Positions 1-12,960 are shown, numbered from the stretch's first letter. The stretch: DNA of 64,000 nucleotides from Eublepharis macularius (GCF_028583425.1 NC_072806.1:39044001-39108000); one strand, 5' to 3'. The notes: generated by a model not told the origin, from the letters alone. Translations and numbers: made by a program.

Positions 1-63
1 TCCCAGGAGACTGGAGGGCTTGGGATTTGCTCTAACAGCATTCATTGATGTCACTTCTAGCTA

Positions 64-200
64 GGGTTGCCAGTCCCCAGTGGGGGATACCCTGTCCCCA
101 CCTCTGCCATGGGAGGGGCCATTGGGACAACAGTGTGATGTCACTTCTAGGAAAAACCTGGAAGTGATATCACACCTCTCTACGAATTGCAGAAAACTCT
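64..200. repeat. Dispersed non-coding repeat fragment
   Basis: This stretch opens with a 'GGGTTGCCAG' type end and resembles the family seen at 15708-15850, 48296-48362 and 48668-48803, whose ends are inverted. It is probably a short non-autonomous DNA element or LINE-derived repeat. The assignment rests on similarity by eye inside this window only. Confidence 0.35.
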
Positions 201-1280
201 ATGGTAAATCCTTAGAGTTGTTGTCAATTCCTAGAGAAGGCTGACCACACTTGCAGGGAAAATCCTATCCCCTTATGTCCACTTTACTTTCTAGAATGTG
301 TCAACTGGGCCGAAATCTCTAAGTGAAAAATGGGTGTATCTAGTCCCTTATGCATGCCAGTAAACATGCTTGAATGCTGAAGTGCTGTGCAACATATTGT
401 ATGCCACTTTCAACACTGCCTATTTATAACTGTGGTTATTCTTGGCCAGTTTCTCCCCCCCCCCCCTTATATATCTTTTAACCAAAAGGGGCAACTCCTC
501 TATGGCTTTTGAATCTGCATAGGATCTGCTATTCCATTGCAAATGAAGTCCATATAGCAGGCAGTTGGTAAGTTTTGTCAGAAGCCGATGATAATTTGGA
601 AACAGAGCTTGCAAAGTGATCCTTTGTAGAAGAACAGGAATGTATAAAACTTGTCTCTCTTTTCATCTACAAAATGTGGGACGGTGTGCATCCAGTTGAA
701 TTCTCATGCTGATGGCTCCGTGAGTACGGAGGAGAAGAGTCATCTCTCCCTTGCCTAATTTAATTGAGCAGGGACAAAAACTGGGTAGGGCAACTCCAAA
801 AGATTACTGAGATGAAACTGATGCCTAGAGGCATTGCATTAAATAGATGACAACTCATTCCTTACATAAAGTGTGATTACTGCAATTATAATCTCTGGAT
901 TTATCTGCACAAGGTAGTCTTGGGGGCATAACAGGTCTTGGAGCAAATTACCCCTTACTCTGTTATAAAGGACTCCTGTTATATCAAGAATTTATCAAAG
1001 AAAAATATCCTGGTAAATCAAGAATAATATATTATTATGGTAGGAGTATGTGCATATACTTTGATTTTACATATATTTGATCAAAAAAGAAGAAAAAAAT
1101 CCTTAACTAAGGGGTTTCAGCAGCCCTCTCCAAGCCACTGGTTAGGATTTTATGATGTCATGGAATTTTGTGAATATTCCATCTGATGAAGGACAGGTAT
1201 ACAATGTCAAAACCAGGGTAGCAATTGAGAAAGAAAGACAGGGTTAGCTTGGAGGAAGATCTGAAGTGAGCCACAATGAC
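201..1280. other. No gene or repeat recognised
   Basis: AT-rich sequence with short open frames only. No splice-bordered exon, RNA gene or known repeat was recognised. Confidence 0.5.
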
Positions 1281-1299
1281 AGGTGAGCACTCCTGAGCT

Positions 1300-2150
1300 G
1301 CTGTAGCACTTTCAGCTGCAAATCAGCACTCTACTAGTTTGAATCCCACTGCTGCCATGAGCTTAGTACGTGGCCTTGGGCAAGCCACTCCTCTCAGCCC
1401 CAGCTCCCCAGCTGTATTGTGGGCAGAATAATAACACTAGCTTGTTTTTTTTTTTTTTGAAAAAAATTTTATTGGGTTAGAATCCATTTTTTTCACATTA
1501 CATTCAATTTTCCCCAAATTTTTCATTCCTAACCCCCTCCCTTTCCCCCCCTTTTGTTGACTTCCAACAGCTTTCCCACCCTTTGTCCCTTTTCCCTTAC
1601 TTCTGTTAAATTCCTCTATCTAAAACAGATATACATTCTCTATTATATTAAGCAGTACATCCTTAACTACTTTTCTTGTTATATACCCAAACTGTAAGTC
1701 TTTGTTTCCATCTTAGATAAACAATTTATCCCATTTTCCAGTTTTGAATATTTCTATATATCATAAACCATAAAAATCTTACATTTAAATCAAACAATTT
1801 GACTTATTCTCTATATATTCCTCATTCTATCTTTTTATGGTAATTCTATATAGCACATCACATAGTCAATCAATTTAACTCTTCTATACATTCAGTTTGG
1901 TGCATATAAATCTTATCAAAGAAAGAAAATATTGTTAGTTATTCAATCCTTATATTTAAACCTTATCATTAATTATTTTCTATCAATATTCTATCTATTA
2001 ACCTATATATATCTATTTATATATCAATCTATTAACTGCTTATTAATTCACATTTATCTCTTCCTCCACTAGCTTGTTCACCGCTCTGAGTGAGGCGCTA
2101 ATCTGTCTAGAAGAGCGGTATATAGCACAGTTGTTGTTGTTTTTATTAAT
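1300..2150 (+). repeat. tRNA-type SINE split by an L1 insertion
   Basis: The two parts, about 1300-1446 and 2079-2150, read as one SINE when the intervening L1 is removed. The first part has a B-box-like 'GTTTGAATCC' and the 'GGCCTTGGGCAAGCCACTCC' block. The second has 'ACCGCTCTGAGTGAGGCGCTA' and the 'GCGGTATATAG' end followed by GTT repeats. A related copy lies at 8368-8560. These blocks resemble Sauria-type SINEs. Confidence 0.6.
1447..2066 (-). mobile_element. 5'-truncated L1 3' UTR, antisense
   Basis: The segment starts with a T-run followed by the complement of an AATAAAATTTT tail. It carries the complement of the 'GCTGTTGGAAGTCAA' and G-rich block also found near 36190-36230 in the L1 at 32358-36342. 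It is flanked by a perfect 12-bp target-site duplication, CACTAGCTTGTT, at 1435-1446 and 2067-2078, which lies inside a SINE. No ORF2 coding sequence is left, so only the 3' UTR was copied. Confidence 0.85.
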
Positions 2151-2669
2151 CACAATTATTAATCACAATTTGATTGCAAATTGGGAATGGCGTAGTTCAA
2201 CACCCAAGTCCCAGTGTGCCCCCCCCCGCCCCCCACAAATCATTCTAGCAGACACTTCAAGTTGTACCAGAAACATCGCTATATGCTGTTGGATGCCTTT
2301 CAATCTCGCTTGCGGGGGCAGGGATGGTGGCAGTTATTTTATTTATTAATTTTTTACCCCACCTATCTCCTCAGTAGAGACCAGTGATGTGGGGTTTGGT
2401 GGAAAATAATAATCTACAAAATTTCTAATTCAAATTTAAATAAACAATTTAAATATTTAAATAATATTAGCGAAAGTTAAATCATGTGAGCAAAGGCCCA
2501 AGCACTGGGGTTGTCTGTGCTCCATATCTGACTTTTAGCCCATCTAACATGATTGGTTTGCAGCAGAACAGCCCTGACGACGATAAAGAGAGTATGTGGG
2601 GTGCAAATTTTCCCACAGAAAACTATAGCATTTCTGGGAAATTTTTCTGTCCCCAAAGCAGCTTACAGC

Positions 2670-2826
2670 GTTCTTCTCACCTGCATTTTATCCTCACAAC
2701 AATCCTGTGAGGCAGAAAGTGTGTCATTGGCCCAAGGTCACCCAGCGGGCTTCTACAGCAGAGTGGGGGTGCAGAACTGGACCTCCCAGATCTTAGCCTA
2801 GCACTCCAACCACCACAGCACTCTAG
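2670..2826 (-). repeat. tRNA-type SINE, antisense
   Basis: It contains 'TCCTCACAACAATCCTGTGAG' style sequence, then 'CCAAGGTCACCCAGC' and a degenerate B box on the minus strand. The same order occurs in the SINE at 7655-7850 and in the Sauria copies at 9308 and 59262. Confidence 0.55.
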
Positions 2827-2829
2827 TGT

Positions 2830-3985
2830 CCCAGATGCCTTGAGAACAACAGGTGTGCCTGGACCCGCAGAGTTTCAGTACTTTTAAGTATAATAAACAA
2901 TAGTGGCGACTACGGTTAAGGTTATTCCTAACTTGGCAAGCTGATCAGGAGCATTCATGCTGCATGCAGAGAAAGACTAAACCTTTGTATTACTGAGAAA
3001 CTTCACATATAAACATATGAAGCACCTTATACCCAAGTCAGACCCTATCAAAGCCAATGCTGCCTACTCTGACTGGCCTCTCTAGCATCAGGAGTAAAGA
3101 CAGTGTTCACATCACATTGCTACCCGTGTCCTTTCAAGTGGAGAGGCTGAGGATTGAACCACTGAACCACCACCCCTTCCCAGTTTGGCTCTGCCCTGGA
3201 AGGCTGCTGGCAGGCAATACCCAGCATCCCAGGCAGAGCGGCAGTGGCCACTCACCTTGGAAGCTCACCAACAGCAACAACGTTGTGGGGCTTTACCCAC
3301 ACCGTGGCCCAGGTTTTCCCAGCCCTGCTCCAATCAGCTTGCTCTTGGGTAGTTTTAACATCCCTCACCTGCCCTAAGCTGCACAGAATCTCCCACCCTG
3401 ACCTGCAGCACAGAATTGGTGCAAGGATAAAACGCTGCTCCGAGCTCCTTGGGGAAAATGGTGTGGTGACAACTTAAGTAATGACAAAAAATAAAAATAA
3501 ACCTTCTTTTAGAGGAATAAAAGGGCCACCGCAAAGATGGCACCCCAGTGACATATAGTTCAGAACAGATTGTGAGGGTACATCTTCCAAATGAAGGATT
3601 CGATGGCTCAGATTGAAACGTTCACTGGGAAAAACAGCACGAGGGAGTTACAGCGCTTTAAAACGCACCGTGCGTATTATGCTGCCCTCTAGAGACACAT
3701 CTGAGCACGGCCACTTCTACCAGAAGAGGAGCTGCTGAGAAAGTCTAACGTTATTTTCAGTCAATGAAATGGGGTTGCAGCCTCCTTTGAAGGATCCAGT
3801 CCATCGCTCGACAGGGTTCATAGCTCTGGCCTTCCCTCTGGCCCGCTTTCTGCCCGTTCCAGTTCGTGAGGCCATCTGCATCGTTCCTCAAAATGGAAAG
3901 CAGGGACTTACCCTTGTTATCTGAGCACATCAAAGTTTGATGTGAACCAAGAATGGATATGACGAAACACAGTCCCCGAAACTAT
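2830..3985. other. Sequence downstream of LYRM9, nothing recognised
   Basis: Mixed-composition DNA between a SINE and the presumed 3' end of LYRM9. Its open frames are short, overlap on both strands and look fortuitous. Confidence 0.45.
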
Positions 3986-4549
3986 TTACTTGGTCTGTTT
4001 CTTAAAACTAGATTTATTGAATGCTTTTCTGCTACAGCTGGGGGGGGTGCTTTCCATTTAAGCTTGCAGCAGATACTTGAGTTGACACACTTTTTCTCTG
4101 ACACTGGTTAAAAGCAACAGAGTGTACGCTTGGTTTCTATATATGCATTTATTTGAAATATTTACAGCCCATGTCTTCTCCACTGAATGAACACTTTGAG
4201 TCCAAAAGCAGCCTTTAGATCCAAACATTGCCCAATATTTTCAGAATTTTAGCAACAGGAGGCTAAATTCATGATTCAATCCAAGTCCTGCAGAGACGGG
4301 TTTCTCCAACATCTGATCACTCTCTGTAGGCTCAGCTAGGAAGTGTGACACATTCATAACTTAATCAAAGTTCAGCCTGTTTAGTAAGAGGCCTCCTGTC
4401 TGCTGCTAGATGACCAGTGACCACAAACAACTTCTTAACAGATGAGCTGGAGGGGGCGGGGGGAGGCGTTCATCATCACAAATCTACACAAGCGGTTCCA
4501 ATCCAGGTATCTCCAGTCCAGTCGTTTGCCTCCTTTCTTATCATTTCTT
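3986..4549 (-). other. LYRM9: LYRM9 3' untranslated region (predicted)
   Basis: This is the minus-strand sequence after the LYRM9 stop codon at 4550-4552. It contains two AATAAA signals on the minus strand, at 4148-4153 and 4013-4018. The true cleavage site cannot be fixed from sequence, so the lower boundary is an inference from the distal signal. Confidence 0.45.
4013..4018 (-). promoter_or_regulatory. Candidate poly(A) signal AATAAA for LYRM9
   Basis: TTTATT on the plus strand reads as AATAAA on the coding strand, about 530 bases after the stop codon. A second copy at 4148-4153 is the proximal alternative. Confidence 0.4.
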
Positions 4550-4567
4550 CTACTTCTGTTTTTTATA
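4550..4567 (-). CDS. LYRM9: LYRM9 last coding exon (five codons plus stop)
   Basis: On the minus strand a pyrimidine-rich tract ending TTTTTAG at 4568-4569 is followed by TAT AAA AAA CAG AAG TAG, which reads YKKQK-stop. From memory of the family, vertebrate LYRM9 ends in a closely similar YKKQN, and the preceding exon ends in phase 0, so the join is in frame. The exon is far too short for ORF finders. It lies 4.1 kb downstream of the previous coding exon, with a DIRS element in between. The main doubt is whether another copy of such a short motif could be the real exon; position, acceptor quality and the product length of 78 residues support this one. Confidence 0.8.
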   Translation of the reverse strand, partial: YKKQK

Positions 4568-4849
4568 CTAAAAAGAAAATACAATATATAACAGACTGAC
4601 TTTGTTATTCAATTTGAGCCAACTGTCTCCATTTATCAGAGGCATTTCCTGTCTTTCTGGTACGTATCTTCAAAAAAACCAATGTTCCTGTTTCGCCTTG
4701 GGGACAAACCGGGACTCACACTAACCTTCTGTTGTCCTCCTCCCCGAGTTCTCACCCCTCTTCCCCAGGCACACTAGCAGTTAAGTATGAGAACCACGGA
4801 GACAGGAACTTCAGACTTTCTGCGAAGGCTCGTTCTATTCGAGGCAGAG

Positions 4850-4945
4850 CAGGGCAGCCTGACGCTTGGGCGCTCCTCCCCCCATGATCCCTGGGGACAG
4901 GTCATTCCTTTCCCGCCTCTGAGGACCCCTCCTTTCTTCAGTTCA
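4850..4945. repeat. DIRS inverted terminal repeat, 3' copy
   Basis: The reverse complement of this stretch matches 7375-7492 through blocks such as GAACTGAAGAAAGGAGGG, GGAAAGGAATGACCT and GGATCATGGG, with small gaps. The pair brackets the recombinase remnant. Confidence 0.75.
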
Positions 4946-5189
4946 GAGACTTCAAGAGCCTTCTACAAAGTGTGCCGTTGCTTCTTGCCCTCAAACAGAA
5001 TTTAATCTGAATATTAACACAGGTAAAGGCAAGGGCAAAAAAGGACGAACCTCTTTTCAGTAGAAAAAAGCATTTAACTATATACTGTAATAGCAGGGAA
5101 AAAATGGTCAAGACATATAAGACGAACTCATCATAACACAGATAAAGGTGGGCCCAGGATGTCCTCCTCTACCTCAGCCTCTACTTACC

Positions 5190-6320
5190 TCTAACCTTCA
5201 CGGTAAGTCCAAAGCTCCTTTCTCATTGGAGGAGAGGAAGACATCCTGAGGCTAGGGACGTTACAAGGCTTCCCTCGAGACTGGCAGGCAGCCCTCTGCT
5301 TCTGACCCTCTTGCGTCGCCTGCTGAAGGACTTGCCACCCGAAGGCTGCATCGGCCGATGAATAAGAGACCATTTTGTAATGGCGTACAACGTAGATGCA
5401 GCTGCCCATGTAGCTGCTCTACAGCTATCCAGAACTGACACGTTGGAGTGCAAAGCAGCCATGATGGTTGCCCTCCTGGCTGAGTGGGCTGTTAATCCTT
5501 CTGGAGGTTTAAGCCCTTGACAAGTGTGAGCCAAAACGATGCCCTCTTTCAGACACCAGCTGAAAGACGTTTCGGAGACCTTCCTACTCTTGGCTACAGG
5601 ATGGCATGCCACAAAGAGAGCGTCTCATCTCTGGACTGGAGCTCATGTTGAATGCAGATACAGAAGGCCTTTTGCACATCTAAAGTATGCCAGGTCTTCT
5701 CCTTGAGACGTGACGGATTGGGGCAGAAAGATGGAAGGTACAACACCTGAGAACTGTGGAACGCTGAATTCAGCTTTGGGATGAACAAAGGATCCAGTCA
5801 GAGAACCACCACATCCTTTCGGAAGGCTACAGCCTTTAGCAATAGCCTTTAGCAATAGACTCTGATACACATCTGGCAAAGGTGACAGCCGTAAGGAACA
5901 GCACCTTAAGCATGAGGAACCTAAGCGATACCTCTTGTAGTGGCTCAAACAAACATTCTGTATGTGCTTGGAGAACCATATGAAGTCTCCAAGAGGGGAA
6001 AGTGGTGAGTTGAAAAGTGCTGCTCCTTTGAGGAGACTCTTGACAGCTGAGTGCAGTGAAAGAGGACTGCCTTCAGCCAGAGGCCCGCTACCGTCTATGG
6101 AGTGGGCTAGCTCTCAGCCCCTGCTCAAGCCTATCTTGTGAGAAGGAAAGGACACCCGCCTCCAAGGGGATCTTGTATTTCCTTCGGCACCACCTGATGA
6201 ATGCCTTCCAGGTGCAGCTATATATCCTTCCTGTGGACAGCTGCCTGCTTGCCATCATTGTCTCCACAACCTATTCAGAGCACCCAGCATCTAGAAGGCC
6301 ATGTTGCTCCATCTCCAATC
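5190..6320 (-). pseudogene. DIRS tyrosine recombinase remnant
   Basis: Several minus-strand frames together follow the DIRS recombinase. The order is YSCTWKAFIRWCRRKYKIPL near 6230, EPLQEVSLRFLMLKVLFL near 5900, PSFCPNPSRLKEKTWHTLD near 5710 and GLTAHSARRATIMAAL near 5470, ending with DAAFGWQVLQQA near 5330. The block with AHSARR corresponds to the H-x-x-R box of the catalytic domain. A functional copy would cut and rejoin element circles into the genome. Here at least three frameshifts and internal stops make it inactive. The identification rests on motif order recalled for the family. Confidence 0.8.
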
Positions 6321-6339
6321 AAGTGCAGCGTGGGTGAGT

Positions 6340-7015
6340 CCAGGTAACCTATCAGTTCCTGGGACAGATGGTCTGGCAGGGTTGGAAGCGTCCAGGGAGG
6401 TTGAACTGTTGGCACAATCAGGTCCCAGAACCAGGGTCTCCTCAGTCACTTCTGCTTTCTCTTGCTTGAGTTGTGCAGCACTCTCGAGATCAGCAGAATC
6501 AGAGGAAAAGCATAAAGTAGTTCAGGCAGCCGCTTGGATAGGAGCACACGCATCTTCTCCACTTGTGGACAGTCGTAACAGGAGAAGTCGCGCTTTGCCT
6601 TTCGTCAAGGGGACAGGCAAGTTCACTGATTTTAATATGTTAATAAAAATATTACTTAAAAAAAAGGGGGGGACAGGCAAAGAGGTCTACATAGGGCTAA
6701 CAGAACTGATGAGGCATTTAACAGAATCTGAGGTAGGGACCACTCCCCTTGATGCAGGCGAGACCGACGGAGCCAACCAGCCTGCGCATTGGAGGCACCC
6801 TTGATGTACTCTGCTTAGAGAGATGCTGGTGCCTCTCTGACCATTTCATTATGGAATTTGAAATGTTGAAGCATCCAGGATCGCATGCCTCGCTGGCAAC
6901 TGATATGAGCCTTGGTCGTGCTGTTGTCTGTTTGGATACAAACATGGAGGCGCTGAGATGTTTTCAGAAAGAATTTCCTTGTTTCCATGTCTTTCTTTCT
7001 CCTGGAGGCGGCCAT
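6340..7015 (-). pseudogene. DIRS RNase H and C-terminal RT/RH remnant
   Basis: The frame at 6920-6840 reads IQTDNSTTKAHISCQRGMRS, matching the DIRS RNase H block with its conserved TDN. Further down, YVDLFACP (about 6690, interrupted by a small insertion) and RRPWFWDLIVPTVQPPW (about 6440) match the conserved tail of the DIRS polyprotein. Stops and frame changes are frequent. The N-terminal RT palm motifs are not present upstream, so the element is internally deleted. Confidence 0.75.
6621..6670 (+). mobile_element. Very short LINE tail insertion
   Basis: About 50 bases ending in AATAAAAATATTACTT plus an A-run lie between two copies of GGACAGGCAA (6611-6620 and 6671-6680). The A/T tail resembles the L1 3' end in this window. 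Removing it restores the DIRS coding frame across VDLFA, so it is a later insertion. Confidence 0.6.
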
Positions 7016-7374
7016 GCTGTGTAGTCGTCCTGGGAGCGCGCTTTGTGAGTGTGTGTAGTAACAGGGGCACTACCTCCTGCCGGGAGTTGTCCCGGGTGAG
7101 AGTTCCCCCACCTCTTTTCCCAGAAAAAAAGCCCTGTATGGCGACAGGGGTTCTGGCAGCGAATCCCTACATAATGGAGGTAGAGCAGAACAGATGAAGT
7201 CAAAGAGATTTCTTTTTCAAACAGAGACCAAGAGAAAGGAAACATATGATTCTATGATATACATTGAAGGCACACCAGGAAAGAAAAAATGACAGAAGGA
7301 GCTCTGGAGTGGAATAAAAGGCCAAAAGGCAGCCAGAGCTCCAACAGAGTCCTGCCCCCACAAGGAGACAGGAA

Positions 7375-7492
7375 AAGAACTGGAGAAAGGAGGGTTCCTC
7401 TCTCTCCTCAGAGGCAGGAAAGGAATGACCTAACATCCTGTCTCCAAGGATCATGGGAGAAGGAGTGCCCAAGCACCAGGATGCCCTCCGCA
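7375..7492. repeat. DIRS inverted terminal repeat, 5' copy
   Basis: This is the partner of the repeat at 4850-4945 in opposite orientation. Shared blocks include AGAAAGGAGGG, CCTCAGAGGC, GGAAAGGAATGACCT, GGATCATGGG and GCCCAAGC. The two copies have diverged by substitutions and a few small indels. Confidence 0.75.
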
Positions 7493-7654
7493 AATGAGAA
7501 GAGATGCATCATCTCTAGGGCCAAAAGACATGTGCATGATCACCAAGATGCCATGTAGCATGTAGTCTGCTAATTCACATCTTGCCAGGACGCGGCTAGA
7601 TTTTTAAATGTTGATAACCTATTTTAGGAAAATTATGTTCTCCTAAAATTTATA

Positions 7655-7850
7655 TATCTAGATATGTATACCCTGCCTTTCTCTCCAATGGGGACCCAAA
7701 GCAGCTTACATCATTATCCTCTTCTCCATTTAGGCCAAGAGTGTGCAACTTGCCCAAGGTCACCCAGCAAGCTTCATGGTGGAGCAGGGATTTGAACTTG
7801 GATCTCTCAGATCTCTAACTATTGCACTATAACAGCTCTTCCATCAAAAT
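7655..7850 (-). repeat. tRNA-type SINE, antisense
   Basis: It carries 'CTGCCTTTCTC' near the SINE 3' end, then 'GCAGCTTACATC', 'CCCAAGGTCACCCAGC' and a degenerate B box 'GGGATTTGAACTTGGATC', all in antisense order. It is the same family as 2670-2826. Confidence 0.6.
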
Positions 7851-7859
7851 CCCCTCCCC

Positions 7860-8367
7860 CCAAGGAAGTAGAAGTAGAATGCATTGCCCCAGGATGCAGT
7901 GACAGTCTCAACATAAAATAGACTCTTCTAGCAGGTTTTTAAAAATTGTTTGCACGTAACCTGTCAATGCAAAATAAGACGGAGAACGTGTTCTATGTAC
8001 TGGGCTGAGGAAACAACCTGATTCTGCCCTATGTTTGCAAAATACCCTCGTGGAATAGGAATGGTAACATCTGGAAATGAGTTCAACAGGCAGAAAGTGC
8101 GAATCTCCTGCTCAAAGGGGAGAAACACTTCTATATGTCACTTTACACTGACAAGAAATGGCGAGGGCTCCTCTATGCATGATGTGGGTGCAATTACTCC
8201 CCCACTCCACCAGGGGCAGTGTGCTTGCTGCAAATACCTACAGAATAAATTATCTGTTAACATGGCTAAGCTACAGTGTTGGAAATAGGGTCAGGGGATT
8301 AGCCCTCTGACTTAAGTCGCAAGGCAAAATAAGACCTAAACAAAGACATGAAATGTGTTAGGAAGAG
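7860..8367. other. LYRM9 intron sequence, nothing recognised
   Basis: Unique-looking DNA between two SINEs, with no supported exon or motif. Confidence 0.4.
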
Positions 8368-8560
8368 CATAGCATAGTGGTTGTGGCAAGGTTGCAAATC
8401 TGCACCCTGCTAGTTCAACTGCCACTCCTGCCACGAGCTCTGCAGGTGGCCCTCGGTCAGCCACTCCTCTCCGCTCCAGCTGATTTTGTCCCCCACTCTG
8501 AGGGTGGCACTAATCTGTCCTGAAAGGCAGTATATAGGCATGCTATTATTATTATTAAGA
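8368..8560 (+). repeat. Sauria-like tRNA SINE
   Basis: It has an A-box-like 'TAGTGGTTGTGGCAAGG' start, 'CCACGAGCTCTGCAGGTGGCC', 'AGCCACTCCTCTCCGCTCCAG', and an end of 'GGCAGTATATAGG' followed by ATT repeats. It lies 100 bases from LYRM9 exon sequence, inside the last intron. Confidence 0.6.
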
Positions 8561-8644
8561 CACAGTCTGACACAACACCTGCAGTCAACATCTCACATGC
8601 TCTGTGCGCTCCAGGCTTAAGATCCTCACAGATCCAAATCCTTA

Positions 8645-8806
<162 letters not shown>

Positions 8807-9307
8807 TCATGCACTAAAGGTACAACCCAGAGCTCTGCGTTATCCTTCTGCCAGCCCTTCATAGCTGACATTGTTCCTACCATGCCAGGCAGTTTTTGCC
8901 CAGACTGCCATTTGCAGTGGCGATAAAAGCAACACGGAATCAATGCTGCATGAATGCAGCAACAATAATTAAAAAGGGCCCTTTTTCTTAGTGAGGGGAA
9001 AAAGGGGAAGCTCTCTCTTTCAGACCCATTGGGCTGGGCGTTCCTGCTGAGGGCTGGGCCACTGCAGACTGCAACCCTGTCTCCTGGGCTTGCCACCGTC
9101 ACTGCTCACCTACCAGCCCTCTTCCTCCAGAAAATGGTGAGGACTGAATGCAGGCTGGACCCAATCCCCACTGATGCCTAGAGAAGGAGAAGGCAAGGCT
9201 GCTGCAGTTATAGGCGAGAGAGCAGCAGCGGGCAAGGACAGAGGAGATACCAACCAAGGTGAGACAGAACTGCAACAAGAACAGCCACCTCTCTGCTAGC
9301 CCAGGAG

Positions 9308-9557
9308 AATAACAACAACATTCTACTTATATACTGTCCTTCAGGACAACTTAATGCCTCACTCAGAGCAGTTTACAAAGTGTGTTATTAGTATCCTCAC
9401 AACAATCACCCTGTGCGGTGGGTGGGGCTGAGAGACCTCTGAGAGAGCTGTGACTGACCCAAGGGCACCCAACTGGCTTCAAGCGGAAGAGTGGGAAATC
9501 AAACCCGGTTATCCAGATTAGAGTCCTGCTGCTCTTAATCACTACACCAAACTGGCA
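9308..9557 (-). repeat. Sauria SINE, full length, antisense
   Basis: Reading backwards it has the tRNA-related head (CCAGTTTGGTGTAGTGATTA, B box GGGTTTGATTTCCC), the central 'CAAGGGCACCC' type block, 'GAGTGAGGCATTAAGTTGTCC' and a terminal GTT repeat. The same order is found at 59262-59515. Sauria SINEs share their tail with BovB LINEs, and a BovB copy is present at 51690-52600. Confidence 0.75.
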
Positions 9558-9679
9558 AGTGAGTAGAAGGCAGCAGTAAAGAGATGGGCCTAGTGAGGAA
9601 GAAAGCCCAACTATGATTAGACCCATGGTCATTGTGAAGTTGATGGACAGCAGACCGAGGACAAACAAACAGAATCACT

Positions 9680-9815
9680 TCTTTACATGGTGCACTGATA
9701 TCTTATGGAACTCAGTGCCACAAGGTATAGCGATGGCCACTAGTGTGGCTAGAGCTAAAGATGGATGAGTCAAATTCGTGGAGTAGGACAGGTCTATCAG
9801 TGCTATTAAAGGATG
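9680..9815 (+). repeat. CR1/L3-like LINE 3' fragment
   Basis: The sequence 'GGAACTCAGTGCCACAAGGT', 'GATGGCCACTAG' and 'GGACAGGTCTATCAGTG' follows the order of a longer copy at 58140-58575. No coding sequence is left. Confidence 0.45.
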
Positions 9816-10714
9816 AAGGCTAAATAGAACCTCTATGGTCAGAAGCAATATACCTCTGTCCAGAGCTGGCGATCTGAGCTCTAGACTCGCACCCACCCTC
9901 AGCCTCCAGGCACCCTCTGCCCCAAAGAAGGGTAGTGGCAGCTGCCCTCAAGCAATCCCCAGGAGAGGAGAAAGAGGCAGAGGCTACTCTGACTCACCAT
10001 CCACAAGCGGTGCTCAGGCCAGCCACCCCAACGAGAAGCGAGGGAAAGCCCCCCCCCACCATCGTTGACAGCACCCGGACCAACATGCCGCAGCCCTGAA
10101 GGCACAGCGCGGCCATGCAGGTGGGTCATGTGGTGGCCATATGGTCCCCTCATGAGGCCACCATGTGACCTGAAGCAAAGAGGAAGGCGGGGCCTGCTGA
10201 GACAGCCAGAGGCGTCAGGGTGGCTGAGAGCCCTCATGGATGCCTCCGCCCCACCTGCTCTACCAGGGCTGTCACTGCAGATGTCAAGGGGGGTGCAGCT
10301 GGTTGACCGGGGGGGGCTGGTCCCAGGTGGTGATTCGACCTCCCGACCCATTGGCTAACCCATCCGGTGGGGACAAGAATGGAAAAGTGGGCCTGGGGTG
10401 GAGCAAGGGGAATAAAGGAGGGCTCTGAAAACCCAGTTGAGGAGGGGAACTGCCAGGGACAGTGTGCCCATGTCAGAGAGAGGAAGGACACAGCCCCTGG
10501 GGAGGCTGCGGAGGAGAGCCCATGGTGATGCAACCCCAACCCACCCCCCAATCCGGAGGCTGTGGAGAAACGCAGGAGGGAGGCAGGGACAGCCGACACC
10601 TTCCACGCCCCCAGTCGGGGGAGCCTCACCACCTTTCTATACTGTTTGCAGTGGGGAGGCAACAGGTGGAACATTTGAGGTTTGTGCCCTGGCTTGGATG
10701 CCGGCTGGGGACAT
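9816..10714. other. GC-rich LYRM9 intron sequence
   Basis: GC-rich DNA with overlapping open frames on both strands, as expected from composition alone. No exon borders or protein motif support a gene. Confidence 0.4.
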
Positions 10715-10792
10715 ATTTAATTGAATGCTGTGGGAAACATGATGCTGGACTCGATAGATTTGGGTTCTGATCCAGCAGGGTTCTTATGGCAT
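10715..10792 (+). repeat. Dispersed repeat end
   Basis: The phrase 'GATGCTGGACTCGATAGA' followed by 'GATCCAGCAGGGTTCTTATG' is a common squamate repeat end, by recollection. Its family is not certain. Confidence 0.35.
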
Positions 10793-10913
10793 CATCCTTG
10801 AAACCCTCCCCCTCGCAAGAAAACCATCACGTGCAGCCAGCACTGATCCTACCCTCCTTCAGCGACCCTCCGCTCCACAGAGGACGCTGGGCTTTTGTCT
10901 TTGTCCAGGTCTA

Positions 10914-12796
<1,883 letters not shown>

Positions 12797-12960
12797 GTTC
12801 GGCTGCAGAGCACTTGCTTTCAATGTAGCAGGCCCCAGTTTCAACCCCTGGCAACTCCAGATAAGAATCTCAGGTATCAGATCTTTCTCTGCTGGAGACC
12901 ATGGAGAACAACTGCTGGGAGCCAGGTGGGCCAAGCAGCTTTACAGGCTGACAACAGACA
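12797..12960 (+). repeat. tRNA-derived SINE copy 1
   Basis: It shows 'GCAGAGCACTTGCTTTCAATG', a B-box-like 'CCCAGTTTCAACCCCTGGCA' and 'CTGCTGGAGACCATGGAGA'. It has the same block order as the copies at 13000-13165 and 52660-52822. Confidence 0.6.

Larger units (their letters stand above)
4850..7500 (-). mobile_element. Decayed DIRS-type retrotransposon in a LYRM9 intron
   Basis: Read on the minus strand, the order is a left terminal repeat (about 7492-7375), RNase H and the end of the RT/RH polyprotein (7015-6340), a tyrosine recombinase (6320-5190) and an inverted right terminal repeat (4945-4850). DIRS elements integrate with a tyrosine recombinase, have inverted repeats and make no target duplication, and this layout fits. 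The gag and most of the RT domain are missing and every frame is broken. It lies in the last LYRM9 intron in the same orientation as the gene. Ngaro elements also use tyrosine recombinases but have split direct repeats, so the inverted repeats favour DIRS. Confidence 0.8.

Noticed and set aside
9816..10714. Several 100-150 codon frames as exons
   Set aside because: They overlap on both strands in GC-rich intron DNA between LYRM9 exons and have no recognisable product.
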